DNA of 64,000 nucleotides, taken from the NCBI RefSeq assembly GCF_035994945.1, contig NZ_CP108678.1:1-64000 (forward strand), read 5' to 3'. This DNA is from Streptomyces sp. NBC_01216 (GTDB lineage Bacteria; Actinomycetota; Actinomycetes; Streptomycetales; Streptomycetaceae). Below, piece after piece: positions 58,243 through 64,000 of the stretch. The notes below the pieces were generated by a model. The model had not been told where the DNA came from. It made no database searches and saw nothing but the letters and a program-made list of their open reading frames with translations. The number at the start of each line of letters is the position of its first letter. The stretch's first letter is position 1. A program made the position numbers and the translations under genes.

Positions 58243-58722
58243 ATGACCACGACCTCCCACGAACCCCCGACGCCGAGGGCCGTCCAGCACCTCAAGACCG
58301 CGTGCGCCGATCCGAACGGCCGGCTGCCCGACAAGATCAGCAAGAAAATCCTCCACGCGCTGCTGACCGACGAGTACGCCTACCGCCCAGACCGCGACGG
58401 CTACCGCCTCTCGGTCAAGGACGCGCTCGCCGAGACTGCGGGGCCGGTCTTCATCACGGTGGAGGGCCGCAGAGCCGTCCTGAGCACACCGCAGCTGTAC
58501 GCCCTGACCCGCCACGTGGAACCGAGCGGCCGCCTAGCGCCGAACGTGACCTGGCAGACGGCAAGCTCCCTTGCCGACCTCGGACTCGCCGAATACCGCG
58601 ACGCGAACGGGAACCCCAAGCCGACCGACGGCGACACGGGCGTCTCCGGTGCGGTCCACTACCCCTTCCGCACTGCCCTCGGGCAGCAGGTCGCTGAGCT
58701 TCCGGAGCAGCCTGCCCGCTGA
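58243..58722 (+). CDS. Unknown protein
   Basis: This 159-residue protein has no visible motif. It appears helical in its first 50 residues and alpha/beta after. It lies 36 bases after paralogue 3 and ends 13 bases before a hairpin. No family is recognised. Confidence 0.5.
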   Translation: MTTTSHEPPTPRAVQHLKTACADPNGRLPDKISKKILHALLTDEYAYRPDRDGYRLSVKDALAETAGPVFITVEGRRAVLSTPQLYALTRHVEPSGRLAPNVTWQTASSLADLGLAEYRDANGNPKPTDGDTGVSGAVHYPFRTALGQQVAELPEQPAR

Positions 58723-58735
58723 CCCATCCGCACAC

Positions 58736-58767
58736 GGCGCCCGGCCACCGCCGGGCCGGGCGCCGCC
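58736..58767 (+). terminator. Hairpin
   Basis: GGCGCCCGG and CCGGGCGCC form a 9-bp stem with a G+C-rich loop, between the 159-residue and 95-residue genes; it may only partly terminate. Confidence 0.5.
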
Positions 58768-58802
58768 CCCCACCCGCCAGCCACCTCCAGGAGGTACCGA
58801 TC

Positions 58803-59090
58803 GTGTTCGGCCCTTGCCCGAAGTGCGATGACACCACCCCCTCCATCGCCGCCACGGCATGGATCAACATCGTCGACGCCGACAGCCCCAGCGCAACGCG
58901 CATGGAGATCACCGACATCCAGACCGACGAGGTCCAGCATCACTGCGCGAACTGCGGCCACGTGCTCCCGCTGCGCGAACAGCCCGACGCAGACCTGGTC
59001 ACCTCACTGTTCATCAGTCTGTTCGAGGCCCACGGTCTCGACCCCGCCCGGATCGGCAAGCTGATCCTCTCCGAGGAGATGAGCGCGTGA
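58803..59090 (+). CDS. Small zinc-ribbon protein
   Basis: This 95-residue protein starts at a GTG with CCAGGAGG upstream. It has CPKC (residues 5-8) and CANCGH (about 48-53), a four-Cys zinc ribbon with a long insertion, and a helical acidic tail. It overlaps the next gene by GTGA. Probably a metal-binding accessory protein. Confidence 0.65.
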   Translation: MFGPCPKCDDTTPSIAATAWINIVDADSPSATRMEITDIQTDEVQHHCANCGHVLPLREQPDADLVTSLFISLFEAHGLDPARIGKLILSEEMSA

Positions 59091-60091
59091 GCATCGAGGA
59101 CAGCGCTGAAGCCGCCGAGCACATGCGCGCCGACCTCGCCGACTTCTTCGGCAAGCCCGTCCGCGGCCTGCCCGTGGCCCTCGACTTCATCCAGGCCATG
59201 CACCTGAGCCGGACCAGCAAGGACATCGGGGATAACCGGCGGGCCGTCGAACTCCACCGGGAGCGGGTGCTCCAGATGTCCAAGAACCTCGGTCAGGCCC
59301 AGGTGTGGGTCGCCTCGCCGTCCCTCACCACGGCCGTGACCGACCACGAGCTGGTCACCAGCCCCGACGGCTACCTCCTGGAGAGCACCGACGAGGCACC
59401 CGCGCCGGTCGGCGTCGTGCACTTCCCCGTCCCGATCACCGCCGCCTCCGAGCTCCCCATCCACGGCCTGGCCTGGGAATCCGAAGGGAGCGGGGACCAG
59501 CTCCAGTTGTCCGTGACCGCGCTCACCAGCACACCCGACCTGTACGAGGCCCTCCCCCCGCCTCTGCTCCCCTCCCACTGGGCCCGCAGCCCCTACAGCC
59601 CCAACGCCATGGTCCTGGCCGTCCCCGAGGTCAGTACGAAGATCCAGAGCTACGGACACCACCCCCACTGGGGCGCGGCACCGGCGTCCATCCTGGTCGG
59701 CCTGCTCCTCGCGTTCTGGTCGCTCCGGCCCGCGTTCGAGCACGACGAGCAGACCGTGACGCAGAAGACCGGCCAGGGCCGCAAGCGCCGCGTGAAGTTC
59801 CGGCCGGTCCGCGTGATCCGCGAGGCCGCGACCCGCTTCACCGGCGAGCACGTACTGGCCGAGCACGACCGCAGGTGGGCCGACGAGACGCTGCGCTGGA
59901 GCGTCGACGCCCGGTGGAGCTGGCGCTGCCCGAACCCCCGCGACCACAAGGCCATCGTCGAAGCCGGAGGGACCTGTCCCAAGGTCAAGGTCCGGGTCAA
60001 GGCACACGTCAACGGTCCCAAGGGCCGAGGCCTCGACACCCGCCGTACCGCCCGGATCAGCACGATCAGCACCAGAGCAGCCGGAGCGTGA
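59087..60091 (+). CDS. Unknown protein, coupled to the zinc ribbon
   Basis: This 334-residue protein has a helical N-terminus (1-70), a middle alpha/beta part, and a hydrophobic stretch (about 203-217: PASILVGLLLAFWSL) that may be a buried helix. The C-terminal third has a basic patch (KTGQGRKRRVKFRPVRVIRE) and a Trp/Cys/His-rich segment (WSWRCPNPRDHKAIVEAGGT). Nucleic-acid binding is possible. No family is recognised. Confidence 0.55.
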   Translation: MSIEDSAEAAEHMRADLADFFGKPVRGLPVALDFIQAMHLSRTSKDIGDNRRAVELHRERVLQMSKNLGQAQVWVASPSLTTAVTDHELVTSPDGYLLESTDEAPAPVGVVHFPVPITAASELPIHGLAWESEGSGDQLQLSVTALTSTPDLYEALPPPLLPSHWARSPYSPNAMVLAVPEVSTKIQSYGHHPHWGAAPASILVGLLLAFWSLRPAFEHDEQTVTQKTGQGRKRRVKFRPVRVIREAATRFTGEHVLAEHDRRWADETLRWSVDARWSWRCPNPRDHKAIVEAGGTCPKVKVRVKAHVNGPKGRGLDTRRTARISTISTRAAGA

Positions 60092-60151
60092 GGAGTCCCG
60101 TCTCAGGGCCTGCCGCGTGAACGGCCTCTCCCAACATCGACTTGAACAGCC

Positions 60152-60195
60152 CGGAGGCGGTCTCCGCGCGCCATCCGGCGCGGAGACCGCCTCCG
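60152..60195 (+). terminator. 18-bp perfect-stem terminator
   Basis: The arms at 60152-60169 and 60178-60195 pair perfectly around GCCATCCG, 60 bases after the 334-residue gene and 16 bases before the methyltransferase start. Confidence 0.85.
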
Positions 60196-60211
60196 AGCGA
60201 AAGGAACTTCC

Positions 60212-61531
60212 GTGTCTTCTTCCGCAGCACTCTCCCCCCGGGCCTGCGAGCGCCTGATCGCCGATCTCACCGGCGAGGTCGGCGCCAAGGCCGCAGTCTC
60301 CTGGGCCCACGCGGCCGCCTTGGTCGAGCACGCCACCGCGCACGGCCTCGTCGCCGCGCTGCGCCAGGGCGACGACGGCCCTGATCACACCAGGCACGCC
60401 CTGGGCGCGCTGGCCGGCTCGCACCCGGCGCTCGAACCGCTCACCGACCCGCAGGTCCTCCCCCTCTGGGAGAACCCGATCAGCCCGGCCGGCTGGAAGC
60501 TGATCGCCCGGCTGTGGAGCGGCGCACCGATCCGTGACGACGGTCACCGCATCGACGGGTACCGCCTGGGAGACGCCTACCAGGCGCTGTCGGCCGACGC
60601 CCGGAAGTCGAGGGCGCTGTGCCAGACCCCTCCCTGGGTCGCGGAGCTGCTGCTCGACCTCTCCTTCGAGTCGGCGCTCGACGACGTCGGCGCCGACCGC
60701 GTCCGGATGATCGATCCCGCCTGCGGGACCGGGCACATCCTGGTATCCGCCCTCCACCGTGTCCGGGCCTACCGGCCGCGGGGGAGGGCCCCGTACGCCG
60801 GGGCCACGGTCGAGCGTTCCCTGGAGCGTGGCCTCCAGGCCGTGCACGGCGTCGAGCTCGACCCCTACGCGGCCGCTCTGACGCGGTACCGGCTCCTCGC
60901 GGCGACCGCCGGCATCCTGGGCGGCCCCATCGCGGCCGTGCCCGCCGGCTGGCCCGTGCAGGTCGCCGCGGCCGACGCGCTGCTCGACACCGACGAGCCG
61001 CTGCTCCAGCCGGGCCGCTACCACGCGGTGGTGGGCAACCCGCCCTACATCACGGTCCGCGACGCCCGGGTGCGCGAGCAGATCCGGCGCGCCTACCCGC
61101 AGGTGTGCAGCGGCAAGTACAGCCTCGCGCTGCCCTTCACCGCCCTGATGACCAACCTGGCCCGGCCGGCCGGAACGATCGCGCAGCTCACGGCCAACTC
61201 GTTCATGAAGCGCGAGTTCGGCAAGAAGTACATCGAGGAGTACCTCTCCCGCCTGGACCTGACCTGGGTGATCGACACATCGGGGGCGTACATCCCTGGT
61301 CATGGGACGCCCACGCTGATCATGGTCCACCGGGCAAGGCCGCCGCAGGGGGAGACCGTGATCGCCATCCGCGGCAACCGTGGCGAGCCCGGGGTGCCGG
61401 AGGACCCGTCCCAAGGTCTGGTGTGGAGAGCGATCGAGGAAGCGGTCCACCAGCGACTGGCACTCGACCGTCTGCGCCAGGGACTCGAAACACACCTCGG
61501 GAGAGGTGAATCCACCTCCGATATTGCTTAA
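60212..61531 (+). CDS. PglX-like (BREX type 2/Pgl) adenine methyltransferase, C-terminally truncated
   Basis: This 439-residue protein has DPACGTGHIL (S-adenosylmethionine motif I, from residue 168), a typical VHGVELDPYAAAL, and the adenine methylase motif NPPY at 276-279, then the PglX-like block TANSFMKREFGKK and VIDTSGAYIPGHGTPTLIM. PglX of phage growth limitation and BREX type 2 has about 1,200 residues; the region after GLVWRAIEEAV is missing. The last codons and the TAA stop lie inside promoter 9, as if a recombination joined them. No other BREX/Pgl gene is in the window. It may be inactive, or may protect plasmid DNA. Confidence 0.8.
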   Translation: MSSSAALSPRACERLIADLTGEVGAKAAVSWAHAAALVEHATAHGLVAALRQGDDGPDHTRHALGALAGSHPALEPLTDPQVLPLWENPISPAGWKLIARLWSGAPIRDDGHRIDGYRLGDAYQALSADARKSRALCQTPPWVAELLLDLSFESALDDVGADRVRMIDPACGTGHILVSALHRVRAYRPRGRAPYAGATVERSLERGLQAVHGVELDPYAAALTRYRLLAATAGILGGPIAAVPAGWPVQVAAADALLDTDEPLLQPGRYHAVVGNPPYITVRDARVREQIRRAYPQVCSGKYSLALPFTALMTNLARPAGTIAQLTANSFMKREFGKKYIEEYLSRLDLTWVIDTSGAYIPGHGTPTLIMVHRARPPQGETVIAIRGNRGEPGVPEDPSQGLVWRAIEEAVHQRLALDRLRQGLETHLGRGESTSDIA

Positions 61532-61552
61532 CGCTACGAGTTCATTTATAGT
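61524..61552 (+). promoter_or_regulatory. Accessory-regulon promoter 9 (TTGCTT-N17-TATAGT)
   Basis: TTGCTT (61524-61529), spacer with AACGCTACGAGTT and TATAGT (61547-61552). The -35 overlaps the stop codon of the truncated PglX-like gene. Confidence 0.75.
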
Positions 61553-61599
61553 TTGAACGTGCGCCGCAGCGGCCCACCTTTCCAGTGGAGTGATCCCCC

Positions 61600-61752
61600 T
61601 TGAGCAAGAACACCGCGAACATCGTGCTGGACGCCCTCCGCTACCTCGCCTGGATGACCGCCGCGGCGATGCTCATCTACAGCCAGGCCGAACTGATGTG
61701 CCTGGCCGTCGTGGTGGCCATCGGCCTCGGCGAGTGGCAGAGCACCCATTGA
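61600..61752 (+). CDS. 50-residue membrane peptide
   Basis: A short gene starting at TTG with GGAGTGA upstream. It has one long hydrophobic stretch (about residues 17-43) with an acidic break and ends EWQSTH. Its TGA overlaps the TTG of the next gene (TTGA). No family is recognised. Confidence 0.55.
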   Translation: MSKNTANIVLDALRYLAWMTAAAMLIYSQAELMCLAVVVAIGLGEWQSTH

Positions 61753-62087
61753 GCACGTCACCGGACACCGTCCCCCCGCCCCCGGCAGCGCCGGGAGGCG
61801 CGAACGGCGGCAGGCCCGAGACCGAGGGTGCCCGCACGGCCAGACTGGCCCTTGGCGAGCGCGACGCCGCCCTCCTGGACTTCGAGTACCGATACTGGCC
61901 CAGGTCGACCGCCGTCGCCCCAGGACCGAAGGAAGCGGCGATCCGAGCGGACCTCGGTATCTCTCCGACGCGCTACTACCAGCTGCTCAACGGGCTGCTG
62001 GACAGCGAAGCAGCCCTCGCCCGCCACCCCGTGATGGTCAATCGCCTCCGGGCCGTGCGAGAGAGCAAGCGGATCGCCCGGCAGTAG
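61749..62087 (+). CDS. DUF3263 family protein
   Basis: This 112-residue protein has a Pro/Gly-rich start and then the DUF3263 core (LGERDAALLDFEYRYWP; KEAAIRADLGISPTRYYQLL; ARHPVMVNRLRAVRESKR). The core looks like a helix-turn-helix, so these actinobacterial proteins are probably small DNA-binding regulators. Start TTG chosen from the TTGA coupling with the membrane peptide. It follows promoter 9. Confidence 0.8.
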   Translation: MSTSPDTVPPPPAAPGGANGGRPETEGARTARLALGERDAALLDFEYRYWPRSTAVAPGPKEAAIRADLGISPTRYYQLLNGLLDSEAALARHPVMVNRLRAVRESKRIARQ

Positions 62088-62207
62088 CACGGCCATATCG
62101 GCCGCGCCCGACCCCCGCGACGCCGCCCGGGCGGGATGCCCCGCCGGGGCAGGCCCCTCCCCTCCCCTCCCTCACCCCACCAGCACCTTTCGAAGGAACG
62201 AAGTCAC

Positions 62208-62477
62208 ATGAGCCTGACCATTCCGCCGGCGATTGTCGGCCGCGGAGCGATACGCATCGAGCTGGACCGTGGGATCCACCCGGCCACCCGCAAGCCGCTG
62301 CTGGAGCCGGGCACCACTACGCCGACCTCCCGCTGCGGGGCGTGCGCCTTCCTGGTGGAACGGGTGGCCGGAGACGGCAGGGCGCGCATGAAGTGCGCCA
62401 TCAAGGTTCAGCGTCGGCGAGGCCCGGACATCAAGCCGGATTTCCCGGCGTGCGTCGAGTTCCGCACCGCCGCGTAG
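62208..62477 (+). CDS. Small Cys-containing protein, unknown
   Basis: This 89-residue protein starts after CGAAGGAACG. It has CGAC (about 44-47), then KCAIK and ACVEF, four cysteines that could bind one zinc. The first half is beta-rich. A hairpin terminator follows at 62491-62514. No family is recognised. Confidence 0.6.
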   Translation: MSLTIPPAIVGRGAIRIELDRGIHPATRKPLLEPGTTTPTSRCGACAFLVERVAGDGRARMKCAIKVQRRRGPDIKPDFPACVEFRTAA

Positions 62478-62490
62478 CGGCAACTGCCCG

Positions 62491-62514
62491 GCGGGGCGCA
62501 GCCGCGCCCCGCCC
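62491..62514 (+). terminator. Hairpin terminator
   Basis: A 10-bp perfect stem (GGCGGGGCGC / GCGCCCCGCC), loop AGCC, 13 bases after the Cys protein stop. Confidence 0.75.
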
Positions 62515-62541
62515 GCTCCCCCAACGTCAAGAGGTGCCTTC

Positions 62542-62622
62542 ATGTCGAGCGTCAACTCCACCCCGACCGCCGGGCGCGTTCGCGCGTTCCCTCCTTCACA
62601 CCTCCTGGGCGGGGGCCACTGA
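62542..62622 (+). CDS. 26-residue leader ORF
   Basis: A short reading frame (MSSVNSTPTAGRVRAFPPS, then HLLGGGH) with AAGAGG upstream, ending in TGATG overlap with the next gene. It may couple translation, like the 19-residue ORF at 50762. Confidence 0.4.
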   Translation: MSSVNSTPTAGRVRAFPPSHLLGGGH

Positions 62623-62996
62623 TGGCGGCCGAGCTCACCCTCTCTCGCGGTGAGCCTTGCATCGGATGCGGCGCGCAGGTCGGTACGGAGCACGCCGCCG
62701 GCTGCCGGGAGAGCCACTGCCCGCAGACCGGCCTCCCTCAGGCCATCTGCTCTGGCCGGCACGGCCACAGTGGCGGCGGCGTGTGGGCCGGCCTCGTTCC
62801 CGGCGAGGGCGCCGCAGTGAGCTTCGGCTGGTTCGCCGAGCTCCGCCCCGGCGAGGGGTGGGTGCCAGTTGAGCCCCGGCCCGACGCCGTGGACTACGGG
62901 GCCGACTACATGCCGGACCTCAACAGGGTCTTTTCGCAGGCCCGCTGGAGCCCTGCAGCCCAGAAGTGGGTGCCCCCGCGACCTTCGGCGAGCTGA
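62622..62996 (+). CDS. Cys-rich small protein, unknown
   Basis: This 124-residue protein has an N-terminal Cys/His cluster (CIGCGAQ, HAAGCRESHCPQTG, then ICSGRHGH), probably binding one or two zinc ions, and a C-terminal half with beta-like Trp/Gly-rich sequence. It has no ribosome binding site of its own apart from coupling to the 26-residue ORF. No family is recognised. Confidence 0.6.
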   Translation: MAAELTLSRGEPCIGCGAQVGTEHAAGCRESHCPQTGLPQAICSGRHGHSGGGVWAGLVPGEGAAVSFGWFAELRPGEGWVPVEPRPDAVDYGADYMPDLNRVFSQARWSPAAQKWVPPRPSAS

Positions 62997-63029
62997 GGGA
63001 GTGGGTCAAAGCGCACCACCGATCAGACA

Positions 63030-63058
63030 TTGCTTAATTCTATGAATATAGATAGTGT
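63030..63058 (+). promoter_or_regulatory. Accessory-regulon promoter 10 (TTGCTT-N17-TAGTGT)
   Basis: TTGCTT (63030-63035), spacer with AATTCTATGAAT and TAGTGT (63053-63058), 74 bases before the next gene. Confidence 0.7.
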
Positions 63059-63131
63059 GGAGGCACGCCAGCGGTTACCCGACGGGCCGGCCGCTGGTGA
63101 CCACCCACCCCAACACCCACGGGAGACCACG

Positions 63132-63527
63132 ATGACCTCCGCCGCCAGCAAGCGAGCCGCCCAGATCCACGACCGCCTCTCCGGCCGGGCCCAGCGGGCA
63201 CGGGAGGACCAGAAGAAGAAGCTGGCCGAACACTGGGACCGGTACAAGGGCATGGACCCGGGCATCATCAGCGCGCCGGGCCTGTTCAAGGGCCTGGAGC
63301 TGCGCCAGCAGCTCATCGAGATGTGGTCCGAGGTCGTCGGCCAGTGCGCACTCAGGCACGCCTCGCTGGTCTTCCAGGACGCGATCGCCAGGGCGGAGGC
63401 GACGGTCGACAGGGGAGTGACGGGCGGCATGGGAACCCACGTGTCCAACGCCCGGCAGGAGATGTACGTCGAGGCGTGCCAGTACTTCCGCGAGGAGGCG
63501 GAGGGCATCTACAAGGCGCTGACCTGA
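63132..63527 (+). CDS. Helical protein, unknown
   Basis: This 131-residue, mostly helical protein has a Lys/Arg/Glu-rich N-terminal coiled-coil-like part (RAQRAREDQKKKLAEHWDRY). GGGAGA precedes the ATG. It is the first gene after promoter 10. No family is recognised. Confidence 0.55.
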   Translation: MTSAASKRAAQIHDRLSGRAQRAREDQKKKLAEHWDRYKGMDPGIISAPGLFKGLELRQQLIEMWSEVVGQCALRHASLVFQDAIARAEATVDRGVTGGMGTHVSNARQEMYVEACQYFREEAEGIYKALT

Positions 63528-63588
63528 ACCCACCCGCTGTCCCCATCGCTTGACCTGGACCGACCACACCACGAACACGGAGGACGCC

Positions 63589-64000
63589 ATGGGCGCCATC
63601 GAGAACCACACAGCCCTGATGTACGGGTACCGCCTGGGGGGTCCGGCCGACGGCTGGGCCGGACTGGCGAGCGACCTGACCTGGTACAGCGCCGATAGGG
63701 AATCCTGGCTGATGCCTCGGGTTTCGTGGGCAACGGAGGCCATGCGCGAGGAGAACCACAGCGACCACTTCGCCGGAGCGGCCGAGGAGTGCTTGGCGGC
63801 TTTCGGGCTGGGCGAACTGCTGCTGCGGACGTACTCGATCGGCCCGGACGACGAGGGTCACATCCTCGCCGCCACCGTCCGCGAGGCCGACGGGAAGCCG
63901 CTCCCCCTGGACGTCGCGGTGATGAGCGCCGTCTCGCAGTACGACGAGCCCCTGGCGCGGGCGCTGTCCGTGCTGGAGTTGCGTCCGCACGCCATGAAGC
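63589..64000 (+). CDS. Partial gene running off the right end, unknown
   Basis: An open frame of at least 137 residues starts at ATG 63589 with GGAGGA upstream and has no stop before the window ends. It is acidic and alpha/beta-like (WYSADRESWLMPRVSWATEAM). No family is recognised from the visible part. Confidence 0.55.
   Translation, partial: MGAIENHTALMYGYRLGGPADGWAGLASDLTWYSADRESWLMPRVSWATEAMREENHSDHFAGAAEECLAAFGLGELLLRTYSIGPDDEGHILAATVREADGKPLPLDVAVMSAVSQYDEPLARALSVLELRPHAMK

Noticed and set aside
1..64000. tRNA or rRNA genes, or an att site
   Set aside because: No cloverleaf-like or rRNA-like sequence and no integrase were recognised by eye; a covariance search would be needed to exclude tRNA fully.

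Overview
The window looks like part of a large conjugative, probably linear, plasmid (or plasmid-like element) of Streptomyces or a close relative in Streptomycetaceae. The evidence is the very high G+C with strong third-position bias, GTG/TTG starts and ATGA/GTGA coupled gene junctions, a WhiB-like protein, a GntR/UTRA regulator, a DUF2637-type membrane protein, a DUF3263 protein, and a leftward gene pair that resembles the tap-tpg telomere operon of Streptomyces linear replicons. No rRNA, tRNA, CRISPR array or transposase was seen.

Layout. 1-1280: gene-free, with repeated TTGTACCGG boxes. 1281-8433 (minus): Tpg-like terminal protein behind a giant, frameshifted Tap-like mosaic protein. 8434-11596: G-rich intergenic DNA, then small accessory genes behind three copies of a recurrent promoter. 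11597-12880: tandem repeats (13 x 38 bp, then 12-bp A-rich repeats) and a cluster of palindromic operator-like sites. 12700-16474 (minus): DUF2637 membrane protein, WhiB-like protein, lipoprotein and small genes. 16583-17365: GntR regulator. 17366-21423: replication region, with a putative Rep protein flanked on both sides by about 13 CCCCCTTGTCC iterons. 21424-38965: conjugation block, with a sigma-like protein, TcpC/VirB8-like, small membrane proteins, VirB4, VirB6/TrbL-like, a transglycosylase-NlpC/P60 wall hydrolase, a VirD4-type coupling ATPase, a replication-relaxation protein, a ParB-like protein and DUF4417. 39125-46916: Nudix hydrolase, two large effector-like proteins with the same N-terminal tag, an acidic partner, and an XRE/HExxH regulatory pair. 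47037-64000: a run of short accessory operons, most behind the same promoter, including a GP88-like protein, two three-module HTH-like proteins, an ADP-ribosylglycohydrolase-phosphatase fusion (minus), three zinc-ribbon paralogues and a truncated PglX-like methyltransferase.

Two regulatory signals appear to tie the element together. (1) GTCACA-N19-CTCTAT occurs five times, always with exactly 19 bp between the boxes, ahead of rep, the T4SS operon, the coupling-protein operon, the Nudix gene and the effector operon. (2) TTGCTT-N17-(TATAGT-like) occurs ten times with a conserved semi-palindromic spacer (AACTCTATGAGT), ahead of accessory operons only. A third, palindromic motif (GGGGAGAGATCTCCTCCCC-like) occurs eleven times at four places.

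The most novel candidate system is the operon at 39972-45808. Two different large proteins begin with the same residues (MGTNSKSSHESYA), carry disordered middles and end in different enzyme-like modules (a HipA/PI3K-like kinase fold; an uncharacterised module that I associate with actinophage MuF-type proteins). They share a promoter-like element with the conjugation genes. I infer that they may be effectors carried with or by the conjugation machinery. This is inference only. Family names below come from recognising motifs by eye; no database search was run.
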